A stretch of DNA of 64,000 bases, taken from positions 434,001 to 498,000 of the forward strand of contig OZ025828.1 in assembly GCA_964019425.1 (NCBI GenBank), read 5' to 3'. Below the pieces are notes generated by a model, which did no database searches, was not told the DNA's origin, and saw only the letters and a program-made list of their open reading frames with translations. The stretch is from Flectonema sp. DT1601 (Eukaryota; Euglenozoa; Diplonemea; Diplonemida; Diplonemidae). A program made the position numbers and the translations under genes. This document shows, one piece after another, positions 1 to 10,037 of the stretch (within the stretch, counting starts at the first letter, position 1; each line of letters begins with the position of its first letter).

Positions 1-974
1 AATGTTATCATTGTTTTTTTTCATCGTTCGACTTTGTCGACTAATTTCTATTTTCCGTTTTTTTTTTCTTTAAAAAATAAATAAAAAGAATTTAAAATAA
101 AAAAAAAGAATAAACAATGTTATCATTGTTTTTTTATCGATCGACTATGTCGATCACTTTCTATTTTCCGTCCTGGTCAAGACGCTAAACTGATTGTTTT
201 TTTTTATAAATAAAAAGAAATAAAAAAAAAAAAAAAAAGAATAAACAATGTTATCATTGTTTTTTTATCGTTCGACTTTGTCGACTAATTTCTATTTTCA
301 GTTTTTTTTCTTTAAAAAATAAATAAAAAGAATTTAAAATAAAAAAAAAGAATAAACAATGTTATCATTGTTTTCTTATCGATTGACTATGTCGATTACT
401 TTCTATTTTCCGTCCTGGTCAAGACGCTAAACTGATTGTTTTTTTTTTCAAAATTAATAAAAAAGAATAAAAAAAAAAAAAAATAAAAAAAAGAATAAAC
501 AATGTTATCATTGTTTTTTTTCATCGTTCGACTTTGTCGACTAATTTCTATTTTCCGTTTTTTTTTTCTTTAAAAAATAAATAAAAAGAATTTAAAATAA
601 AAAAAAAGAATAAACAATGTTATCATTGTTTTTTTATCGATCGACTATGTCGATCACTTTCTATTTTCCGTCCTGGTCAAGACGCTAAACTGATTGTTTT
701 TTTTTTATAAATAAAAAGAAATAAAAAAAAAAAAAAAAGAATAAACAATGTTATCATTGTTTTTTTATCGTTCGACTTTGTCGACTAATTTCTATTTTCC
801 GTTTTTTTTCCTTTAAAAAATAAATAAAAAGAATTTAAAAAAAAAAGAATAAACAATGTTATCATTGTTTTTTTTTATCGTTCGACTTTGTCGACTAATT
901 TCTATTTTCCGTCCTGGTCAAGACGCTAAACTGATTGTTTTTTTTTTTCAAAATTAATAAAAAAGAATATAAAA
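1..974 (+). repeat. Two-monomer AT-rich satellite array, segment 1
   Basis: About eight monomers. Two forms alternate. Form A carries AACAATGTTATCATTGTT, then ATCGATCGACTATGTCGAT, then a CCGTCCTGGTCAAGACGC stretch ending in CTAAACTGATTG. Form B has the same first hairpin, then TTCGACTTTGTCGACTAA, and ends in a T-run followed by TTTAAAAAATAAATAAAAAG. Each monomer therefore holds two short dyads (7-bp and 6-bp stems) separated by homopolymers. The A+B period is about 240-255 bp. Every short ORF over it is a homopolymer artefact. It continues in seven further plus-oriented segments and one inverted one. Positions 481-974 are nearly the same as 3735-4230, showing block duplication inside the array. 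Confidence 0.95.
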
Positions 975-1748
975 CATAGATGGAAGTGCCCTCCAAATTT
1001 GGAGGGCGCCTGGTGAAAATCAGCCACAAAAATTTGTAGGGCCAAAATAGGGCCATTGTAGGGCCAAAATAGGGCCAAAATAGGGCGCTGGAGGGCGCGT
1101 AGGGCGCTTTTTTAATTAAATTTAATATAATGCCGAGCTCATTTTGACACACCCCTGCCCTCAGCGAGGGTCGAATCGCATCTTATTTGACTTTTCTCCG
1201 GTTCGCCCGATCAAATGCGTCTCTGGGATATCAGTTTACTTGCCACCAGTAAACTTCTTTTTTTTTCTCACAAGGTACCGTGAAGACCGACCTATTAACA
1301 GGCTAGCAAGAACGCACTCTCTCCCTCCTCGAATCCCTCTATATTCGACTCGGTGCATTCTGCGGGCTAATCAGCTCCTTGTAGATCTGGGATGCATCGT
1401 CCACTGAAATGAGTTTCAGCTTCAGGGATTGCAGCAGGCTCCGGAAGCTCTCAAGGAGTGGCCCATTGTTTTTGCCATTGTTGACCTCCGAACCATGACC
1501 TGGAGGTCTCAGGTTCGAACCCCTTGACACCCTTTTTTTTTTTTCGAAAGACTGCCAAGCATGTCAAAAAAAATTTTTTTGGCTTCTGCGTCAAAATACT
1601 TGTGCGTCAGTGTAAGTCCCCGTCAATTTAGCTGTCTTATAGTAATAAAAAAAGTAAAAAAAAAGCGCCCTCCAAAATAATATTTATATTAAAAGCGCCC
1701 TACAAGCGCCCTACACGCCCTCCAAATTGTAGGGCACTTCCATCTATG
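975..1748. mobile_element. 774-bp non-autonomous TIR transposon, 6-bp target duplication
   Basis: The ends are inverted copies beginning CATAGATGGAAGTGCCCT, with similarity continuing over about 32 bp and then into repeated AGGGCGC/AGGGCC motifs near both ends (975-1105 and 1663-1735). The flanks show ATAAAA on both sides (969-974 and 1749-1754). The paralogous satellite copy at 4231-4236 has that hexamer only once and no element, which is a readable empty site. There is no transposase, so it depends on a partner in trans. The interior carries a tRNA-like box B on the plus strand (1512-1523, GGTTCGAACCCC) followed by a T12 run. The superfamily is unassigned: a 6-bp duplication is unusual for the common TIR groups. 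Confidence 0.85.
1512..1544 (+). other. tRNA-like box B with oligo-T terminator
   Basis: GGTTCGAACCCC matches the consensus internal B box of RNA polymerase III genes. It is followed after ten bases by a T-run, the usual Pol III stop signal. No paired acceptor or D arm can be built upstream, so this is a relic of a tRNA-derived module and not a tRNA gene. Confidence 0.5.
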
Positions 1749-1856
1749 ATAAAAAAAAAAATAAAAAAAAGAATAAACAATGTTATCATTGTTTTTTTTT
1801 TTATCGGACTAATTTCTATTTTCCGTTTCTTTTCTTTAAAAAATAAATAAAAAGAA
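1749..1856 (+). repeat. Satellite segment 2
   Basis: One monomer caught between two inserted elements. It matches the paralogous stretch 4240-4338, including the shortened TTATCGGACTAATTTC variant, and so serves as the reference for both neighbouring insertions. Confidence 0.9.
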
Positions 1857-1964
1857 GGGAAAACCTACAGATCCACCCCCAGGTTTGGGGAAACGTACAC
1901 TACGGTCACGGCCTTGTGTAACTTTTTTGACCCCTGGATATGTGTTTAAATCCGCAAAATCGAA

Positions 1965-2062
1965 GACGACGCAATTTGTCGAGTGGTATGATTGCAGACT
2001 TGCATTCGCTAGGCTGCGGTTCGAACCCCTGTCGGGTCTTTTTTTTTTTTTTTTTTTTTTTT
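1965..2062 (+). other. Inward-facing tRNA-like module, left arm
   Basis: A box A-like GAGTGGTATGATTGCAGAC is followed by the box B GGTTCGAACCCC (2018-2029) and then, after GTCGGGTC, a run of more than 20 T on the plus strand. The spacing is close to that of a tRNA, but arms do not pair well. Together with its counterpart on the minus strand in the right arm it makes the element symmetric. Probably a tRNA-derived relic; it could still act as a Pol III promoter. Confidence 0.55.
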
Positions 2063-2529
2063 TCCCAGTGACCAACAGGTACACTGTCTGCACTGGCCGT
2101 TCGGTCAGGAACGCCGCCGCTGACGTCGTGCGTCGTATCCGTACTGCTGATTCGTTCTGTCACGTTCGGACACTCGTCGCTCTGAGACATTGCTTAGTGC
2201 AGGTTGCTGACTAACAACATCGTTTGAAAGTCTTACACCAGAACCTCATTGGTACCTTACAAAGACCCTGCATCAAATTCACACGCGGGTCGTTCTTCAA
2301 GGTCAATAGTGTAAACTTCCACTCAACTTAGGACCTCGCTTGGAAGCTTCTGTCATCGCGCAATTCTTCCTTAAGTTAAGTTAAACTTAACTTTAACATA
2401 AGAGAGTAATCCATCGTCCTGTTAACCTCTATTCTCTCATCATGGTGTAGAAGTAAGTTAGTCAACTATTGATGTAGTTACTTAATTGTAATGTTCATAA
2501 AAAAACATTCTTATTGTTGTAATCTTTTG

Positions 2530-2865
2530 GACGCAAGCCCTAACACGATCAAAAAGTAACCACCAGTGGTGACTAAGTGATCCAGTCTGGCTTACTTCAA
2601 AGTCACTGCGGATGTGTTGTGTAGCATCACGGCTCCGATCGGAGAACCGTAGATACCAGGGACTAGAAACGGGAGTTCCTCTCGTACTACCCCGTATTGT
2701 GGTCGACTTACACTGCCAAGGGGTCTCTCCCCATCAGTAGGTAAAACTTGTCTCACGACGGTCCTGTTAGTGGGTGAACTATCCAACCCTTGGACAATTC
2801 TGCTTGTCTAGGCTAGGAAGAGCCGACATTGAAGGATCAAAAGCAATGAACGCTTGGCTGGGTTT
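2530..2865 (-). pseudogene. 28S (LSU) rRNA gene fragment, domains V-VI
   Basis: Read on the minus strand this holds the universal sarcin-ricin loop AGTACGAGAGGAAC (complement of 2675-2688), the upstream GTTCACCCACTAA and CCGTCGTGAGACA blocks, and GATGTCGGCTCTTCC-like sequence (with one change) preceded by GCCAAGCGTTCAT. The order matches the 3' part of a eukaryotic nuclear 28S rRNA. Conserved stretches that should lie between GTTCACCCACTAA and CCGTCGTGAGACA are missing, so it is a decayed or strongly shortened copy. Sequence out to about 2210 and 3010 may be further rDNA or spacer, but I cannot align it. It sits inside the TIR element at 1857-3335 and is most simply captured cargo. Confidence 0.8.
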
Positions 2866-3135
2866 GCAGGCCCCAAAAGCTGAACGAAAAAATTGGGCCG
2901 TTCGAATCACTAACTTGCATGCTGTCGGTTGCAGTCATCACTCACCTGTCAGCATACTCTTTACCTTAATTACGCTTAACCCTAACGATGATTTGGCAAA
3001 TAACAAACCTTGAGGGCATCATTGCGTTGCTACGCTGCACCACGTTGGTAGTATTTAAAAGTTAACAAAGCCTTAAAAAAAATTGAGTAACAGCGAGATG
3101 AACAGATGCCCAGAAAAAAAATTCCGGGAAAAAAA

Positions 3136-3212
3136 AAAATCCCCCCGAGGGACTCGAACCCCGTACCTCCAGGGCTTCAGTCCGGCACCAACACCACTGC
3201 GCTATCACGGAT
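3136..3212 (-). other. Inward-facing tRNA(Phe)-like module, right arm
   Basis: On the minus strand there is a box A-like GATAGCGCAGTGGTG, a central GGACTGAAGCCCTGG that could present a GAA (Phe) anticodon, and a box B GGTTCGAGTCC (complement of 3150-3160), then CCTCGGGGGGA and an oligo-T run. D-stem and T-arm pairings are partly possible, the acceptor stem is not. It mirrors the left-arm module, so the element has two tRNA-like units pointing toward each other. I do not call it a working tRNA. Confidence 0.55.
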
Positions 3213-3335
3213 TTGAAAAAAATCTCGCCCAGAATAGAGGGCTGTCGATTTGGAAAAAAGGTCAAAAAAGCTACACAAGGCCGTGACCGTAGTATACGTT
3301 TCTCCAAACCTGGGGGTGGATCTGTAGGTTTTCCC

Positions 3336-5664
3336 TAAAAAGAATTTAAAATAAAAAAAAAGAATAAACAATGTTATCATTGTTTTTTTATCGATCGACT
3401 ATGTCGATCACTTTCTATTTTCCGTCCTGGTCAAGACGCTAAACTGATTGTTTTTTTTTCAAAATAAATAAAAAAGAATTTAAAAAAAATAAAAAAAAAA
3501 GAATAAACAATGTTATCATTGTTTTTTTATCGTTCGACTTTGTCGACTAATTTCTATTTTCAGTTTTTTTTCTTTAAAAAATAAATAAAAAGAATTTAAA
3601 ATAAAAAAAAAGAATAAACAATGTTATCATTGTTTTCTTATCGATCGACTATGTCGATTACTTTCTATTTTCCGTCCTGGTCAAGACGCTAAACTGATTG
3701 TTTTTTTTTTCAAAATTAATAAAAAAGAATAAAAAAAAAAAAAAATAAAAAAAAGAATAAACAATGTTATCATTGTTTTTTTTCATCGTTCGACTTTGTC
3801 GACTAATTTCTATTTTCCGTTTTTTTTTTCTTTAAAAAATAAATAAAAAGAATTTAAAATAAAAAAAAAGAATAAACAATGTTATCATTGTTTTTTTATC
3901 GATCGACTATGTCGATCACTTTCTATTTTCCGTCCTGGTCAAGACGCTAAACTGATTGTTTTTTTTTTATAAATAAAAAGAAATAAAAAAAAAAAAAAAA
4001 GAATAAACAATGTTATCATTGTTTTTTTATCGTTCGACTTTGTCGACTAATTTCTATTTTCCGTTTTTTTTCCTTTAAAAAATAAATAAAAAGAATTTAA
4101 AAAAAAAAGAATAAACAATGTTATCATTGTTTTTTTTTATCGTTCGACTTTGTCGACTAATTTCTATTTTCCGTCCTGGTCAAGACGCTAAACTGATTGT
4201 TTTTTTTTTTCAAAATTAATAAAAAAGAATATAAAAAAAAAAATAAAAAAAAGAATAAACAATGTTATCATTGTTTTTTTTTTTATCGGACTAATTTCTA
4301 TTTTCCGTTTCTTTTCTTTAAAAAATAAATAAAAAGAATTTAAAATAAAAAAAAAGAATAAACAATGTTATCATTGTTTTTTTATCGATCGACTATGTCG
4401 ATCACTTTCTATTTTCCGTCCTGGTCAAGACGCTAAACTGATTGTTTTTTTTTCAAAATAAATAAAAAAGAATTTAAAAAAAATAAAAAAAAAAGAATAA
4501 ACAATGTTATCATTGTTTTTTTTTTTATCGTTCGACTTTGTTGACTAATTTCTATTTTCCGTTTTTTTTTCTTTTTAAAAAATAAATAAAAAGAATTTAA
4601 AAAAAAAAAAAAAAAAGAATAAACAATGTTATCATTGTTTTTTTTATCGATCGACTATGTCGATTACTTTCCATTTTCCGTCCTGGTCAAGACGCTAAAC
4701 TGATTGTTTTTTTTTTTTTCAAAATTAATAAAAAAGAATATAAAAAAAATACAAAAAAAAGAATAAACAATGTTATCATTGTTTTTTTTTTATCGTTCGA
4801 CTTTGTCGACTAATTTCTATTTTCCGTTTTTTTTTTCTTTAAAAAATAAATAAAAAGAATTTAAAATAAAAAAAAAGAATAAACAATATTATCATTGTTT
4901 TCTTATCGATCGACTATGTCGATCGCTTTCTATTTTCCGTCCTCGTCAAGACGCTAAACTGATTGTTTTTTTTTTCAAAATTAATTAAAAAAAAATATAA
5001 AAAAAATAAAAAAAAAGAATAAACAATGTTATCATTGTTTTTCTACCGTTCGACTTTGTCGACTAATTTCTATTTTCCGTTTTTTTTCTTTAAAAAATAA
5101 ATAAAAAGAATTTAAAAAAAAAAAAAAAGATTAAACAATGTTATCATTGTTTTTTTATCGATCGACTATGTCGATTACTTTCTATTTTCCGTCCTGGTCA
5201 AGACGCTAAACTGATTGTTTTTTTTTTCAAAATTAATAAAAAAGAATATAAAAAAAAAACAAAAAAAAAAAGAATAAACAATGTTATCATTGTTTTTTTT
5301 ATCGTTCGACTTTGTCGACTAATTTTTATTTTCCGTTTTTTTTTCTTTAAAAAATAAATAATAAGAATTTAAAAAAAAAAAAAAAAAGAATAAACAATGT
5401 TATCATTGTTTTTTTATCGATCGACTATGTCGATCACTTTCTATTTTCCGTCCTGGTCAAGACGCTAAACTGATTGTTTTTTCTTTAAAATAATTAAAAG
5501 GATTTAAAAAAAAAAAAAAAAAAAAAAAAAGAATAAACAATGTTATCATTGTTTTTTTTTCTATCGATCGACTATGTCGATTAATTTCTATTTTCCGTCC
5601 CGATCGAGACGCTAAACTGATTGTTTCCTTTTTTTTAAATAATAAATAAAAAAAAAAAAAAAAA
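3336..5664 (+). repeat. Satellite segment 3
   Basis: About 17 alternating A and B monomers. It contains the empty sites for the elements at 975-1748 (4231) and 1857-3335 (4330), and at about 5165-5170 the empty site for the pogo-like element at 10038-12419. Positions 4480-5664 correspond to 9345-10037 plus 12420-12925, so this block was duplicated before the pogo-like insertion. Confidence 0.95.
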
Positions 5665-6071
5665 AAGAGCATCTCCCTGCTATCCTCATATCCCCACAAT
5701 AATATTATACCTTTTCATTTTCTCTTTCCTTTTCTGGTCTTTTTTTTTTTTCTTCTTTTTTTTCCTTTTTCATACAACGTTTTTTATTTATATTTTATTT
5801 TTTTTTTTATTTTTTTCATGTTTGATTATTTCCTCTTCATATTTTTTTTTTTTTTTTTTCTTTTCTTTCTTTTTTTTTTTTTTTTCTCTCTGCCTCTCTC
5901 TTAATTCTGTTCGTTTCTTTGGAACGAAAATTCATTTGAATATTATTCCTTGGTCAGCAACAGTCATTGTCGCCCTCTGGGCCTGTTAAAAAAAAAAAAA
6001 TAAAAAGAAAGTTTACATCGGGAATAGGGCAGGAGCCAAAAGCTCCCAGTCCGTTACTTCCCACTCTATCG
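5665..6071. repeat. Block S, copy 1 (array-edge sequence)
   Basis: A roughly 400-bp unit beginning GAGCATCTCCCTGCTATC, then pyrimidine-rich runs, CATACAACG, CATGTTTGATTATTTCC, a GAAACGAAAATTCATTTG-type stretch and a GGAGCCAAAAGCTCC hairpin. Four copies are seen (others at 12926, 18260 and 27989). Each directly follows a satellite stretch in the same orientation, while the sequence on the far side differs every time. It is therefore the fixed right-hand neighbour of the satellite. No coding potential is seen. Confidence 0.85.
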
Positions 6072-6513
6072 AATTCGTGACGCTAAGCACCCGGGGGGTA
6101 CGAAACAAACTTTCCCCCTGCTGTCCTGTTTGAAATAAAAAAAAAAAAACAAAGGGATAGAAGTAAACAGAATACATTACACCTCAACAGGTGACGCTAA
6201 ACACCCAGGGGATACAAACCAAACTTTCCCCCCGTTGCCCTGTTTGAAATAAATTAAAAAAAGAACAAGAAAACAGAATACAATACTCAGCAATCAGACT
6301 CGTTCACTCGCTTCGCCAGAGCTGTTCGAGCCGATGCTCATGTAAAGTTACCTGTTTTCTTTTAACAAATTAAATAAAATAAAATAAAAATAAAGTATAC
6401 AAACCAAACTTTCCCTGGAATACAATACCTAACAATCAGTGCGTTCACTGGCCTTAGGGCTGTTCGGACTTATGCTTTGGACTGTTCCCTTGCAGAAAAA
6501 AAAAGTAAAATAA
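6072..6513. repeat. Block B, copy 1
   Basis: A 440-bp unit repeated at 19500-19942 (nearly full) and 23899-24207 (partial). Inside it are two near-tandem subunits beginning GTGACGCTAA, each with CACCC(A/G)GGG, a CAAACTTTCCCCC stretch and TGCCCTGTTTGAAATA; a third weaker copy of the ACCAAACTTTCCC part follows. Function unknown, non-coding. High identity between copies points to recent duplication. Confidence 0.85.
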
Positions 6514-7057
6514 ACCATGTCATAAATCTCATTTAATTTTATCATTCATTTTAATTTTCACTGTTTCCCATCTACATTTTATTTTCAAATAGTTCCGGTC
6601 TGTCTTTAATTTTAAATTAAAACTGATCATGTTAACTCAATATTTTTTCTTATGTGCAAGAGATACCAACACGCAAGAGATACCAACGCACATACGAGAT
6701 ACCAGCACTTCCGAGATACCGACACAAAAGAGATACCAAGACACTTAAGATACCAGCAAGGACAGTGAGAGGTAGAATGAACTCTCCTCCTTGTGTCCGA
6801 TCCTGATTATTTTTTGTTGAATTGGTAGTGTTACCTCAGTTTGCTACTCTCGTATCTGTGTTGTGTTAACTCATGTAAGTGATCTTAACTCCTGTTAAAT
6901 AAAAAAAAAATTTCAAAAAAAAAGAAATTAAAAAAGAAGAATTTTCAAATGAAGTTATATCAACCCCTGCCACCCATTATGATCAATTCCGCTTGTTTTT
7001 TTTTTTTTTTCTTCTTTCTTTTCTTCAAATATAAAAAAAAAATTAAAAAATATAAAA
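6514..7057. other. Spacer with a short degenerate tandem repeat
   Basis: No gene is seen. Positions 6657-6767 hold about six imperfect copies of an (A)GAGATACCAACAC-type motif spaced 16-20 bp apart. The rest is AT-rich with A-runs and leads into the next satellite segment. Confidence 0.7.
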
Positions 7058-10037
7058 GATGAAACAATGTTATCATTGTTTTTTTTATCGATCGACTATG
7101 TCGATTACTTCCAGTTTTCCGTCCTGGTCAAGACGCTAAACTGATTGTTTTTTTTTTTTTTTAAAAAATTAATAAGAAGAATATAAAAAAAAAAAAAAAA
7201 GAATAAACAAAGTTATCATTGTTTTTTTTTTTATCGTTCGACTTTGTCGACTAATTTCTATTTTCCGTTTCTTTTCTTTAAAGAATAAATAAAAAGAATT
7301 TAAAATAAAAAAAAAGAATAAACAATGTTATCATTGTTTTTTTATCGATCGACTATGTCGATTACTTTCTATTTTCCGTCCTGGTCAAGACGCTAAACTG
7401 ATTGTTTTTTTTTTTCAAAATTAATAAAAAAGAATATAAAAAAAAAAAAAAAAAAAAAGAATAAACAATGTTATCATTGTTTTTTTTTATTGTTCGACTT
7501 TGTTGACTAATTTCTATTTTCCGTTTTTTTTCTTTAAAAAATAAATAAAAAGAATTTAAAATAAAAAAAAAGAATAAACAATGTTATCATTGTTTTTTTA
7601 TCGATCGACTATGTCGATCACTTTCTATTTTCCGTCCTGGTCAAGACGCTAAACTGATTGTTTTTTTTTCAAAATTAATAAAAAAGAATATAAAAAAAAA
7701 AAAAAAAAAAAAAGAATAAACAATGTTATCATTGTTTTTTTTTATTGTTCGACTTTGTTGACTAATTTCTATTTTCCGTTTTTTTTCTTTAAAAAATAAA
7801 TAAAAAGAATTTAAAATAAAAAAAAAGAATAAACAATGTTATCATTGTTTTTTTATCGATCGACTATGTCGATCACTTTCTATTTTCCGTCCTGGTCAAG
7901 ACGCTAAACTGATTGTTTTTTTTTCAAAATTAATAAAAAAGAATATAAAAAAAAAAAAAAAAAAAAAAAGAATAAACAATGTTATCATTGTTTTTTTTAT
8001 TGTTCGACTTTGTTGACTAATTTCTATTTTCCGTTTTTTTTCTTTAAAAAATAAATAAAAAGAATTTAAAATAAAAAAAAAGAATAAACAATGTTATCAT
8101 TGTTTTTTTTTTATCGATCGACTATGTCGATCACTTTCTATTTTCCGTCCTGGTCAAGACGCTAAACTGATTGTTTTTTTTTCAAAATTAATAAAAAAGA
8201 ATATAAAAAAAAAAAAAAAAAAAGAATAAACAATGTTATCATTGTTTTTTTTTTTATCGTTCGACTTTGTCGACTAATTTCTATTTTCCGTTTCTTTTCT
8301 TTAAAGAATAAATAAAAAGAATTTAAAATAAAAAAAAAGAATAAACAATGTTATCATTGTTTTTTTATCGATCGACTATGTCGATCACTTTCTATTTTCC
8401 GTCCTGGTCAAGACGCTAAACTGATTGTTTTTTTTTTCAAAATTAATAAAAAAGAATATTAAAAAAAATACAAAAAAAAAAGAATAAACAATGTTATCAT
8501 TGTTTTTTTTTATCGTTCGACTTTGTCGACTAATTTCTATTTTCCGTTTTTTTTCTTTAAGAAATAAATAAAAAGAATTTAAAATAAAAAAAAAGAATAA
8601 ACAATGTTATCATTGTTTTTTTTATCGTTCGACTTTGTCGACTAATTTCTATTTTCCGTTTTTTTTTTTCTTTAAAAAATAAATAAAAAGAATTTAAAAT
8701 AAAAAAAAAGAATAAACAATGTTATCATTGTTTTTTTATCGATCGACTATGTCGATCACTTTCTATTTTCTGTCCTGGTCAAGACGCTAAACTGATTGTT
8801 TTTTTTTTCAAAATTAATAAAAAAGAATATTAAAAAAAATACAAAAAAAAAAGAATAAACAATGTTATCATTGTTTTTTTTTATCGTTCGACTTTGTCGA
8901 CTAATTTCTATTTTCCGTTTTTTTTCTTTAAAAAATAAATAAAAAGAATTTAAAATAAAAAAAAAGAATAAACAATGTTATCATTGTTTTTTTTTATCGA
9001 TCGACTATGTCGATTACTTTCTATTTTCCGTCCTGGTCAAGACGCTAAACTGATTGTTTTTTTTTTCAAAATTAATAAAAAAGAATATTAAAAAAAATAC
9101 AAAAAAAAAAGAATAAACAATGTTATCATTGTTTTTTTTATTGTTCGACTTTGTTGACTAATTTCTATTTTCCGTTTTTTTTCTTTAAAAAATAAATAAA
9201 AAGAATTTAAAATAAAAAAAAAGAAAAAACAATGTTATCATTGTTTTTTTATCGATCGACTATGTCGATCACTTTCTATTTTCCGTCCTGGTCAAGACGC
9301 TAAACTGATTGTTTTTTTTTCAAAATTAATAAAAAAGAATTTAAAAAAAGTAAAAAAAAAAAGAATAAACAATGTTATCATTGTTTTTTTTTTTATCGTT
9401 CGACTTTGTTGACTAATTTCTATTTTCCGTTTTTTTTTCTTTTTAAAAAATAAATAAAAAGAATTTAAAAAAAAAAAAAAAAAAAGAATAAACAATGTTA
9501 TCATTGTTTTTTTTATCGATCGACTATGTCGATTACTTTCTATTTTCCGTCCTGGTCAAGACGCTAAACTGATTGTTTTTTTTTTTTTTCAAAATTAATA
9601 AAAAAGAATATAAAAAAAATACAAAAAAAAGAATAAACAATGTTATCATTGTTTTTTTTTATCGTTCGACTTTGTCGACTAATTTCTATTTTCCGTTTTT
9701 TTTTTCTTTAAAAAATAAATAAAAAGAATTTAAAATAAAAAAAAAGAATAAACAATATTATCATTGTTTTCTTATCGATCGACTATGTCGATCGCTTTCT
9801 ATTTTCCGTCCTGGTCAAGACGCTAAACTGATTGTTTTTTTTTTCAAAATTAATTAAAAAAAATATAAAAAAAATAAAAAAAAAGAATAAACAATGTTAT
9901 CATTGTTTTTTTACCGTTCGACTTTGTCGACTAATTTCTATTTTCCGTTTTTTTTTCTTTAAAAAATAAATAAAAAGAATTTAAAAAAAAAAAAAAAGAT
10001 TAAACAATGTTATCATTGTTTTTTTATCGATCGACTA
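7058..10037 (+). repeat. Satellite segment 4
   Basis: About 24 alternating monomers, the longest uninterrupted run. It includes the empty site for the element at 14633-15750 (9124-9140, TTGTTTTTT once). The final TA (10036-10037) is the left target duplication of the inserted pogo-like element. Confidence 0.95.

Larger units (their letters stand above)
1857..3335. mobile_element. 1479-bp TIR element carrying a 28S rDNA fragment (MULE-like)
   Basis: The terminal inverted repeats are 76 bp (1857-1932 and 3260-3335), begin GGGAAAACC, and differ at about three positions. TAAAAAGAA is duplicated on both sides (1848-1856 and 3336-3344), and the empty site is present once at 4330-4338. Long TIRs with a 9-bp duplication are typical of Mutator-like elements. 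The cargo is not a transposase: each arm holds a tRNA-like module reading inward, and the centre is a degenerate piece of nuclear 28S rRNA gene. This resembles Pack-MULE gene capture. The Mutator assignment rests on structure only; no matching transposase is in the window. Confidence 0.85.

Noticed and set aside
3136-3212. Functional tRNA(Phe) gene
   Set aside because: A GAA anticodon can be placed and the internal boxes are good, but the acceptor stem does not pair and the unit lies in a transposon arm.
895-9504. Many Phe/Lys-rich short ORFs over the satellite
   Set aside because: They are translations of T- and A-runs and the repeated dyads, with no protein character.
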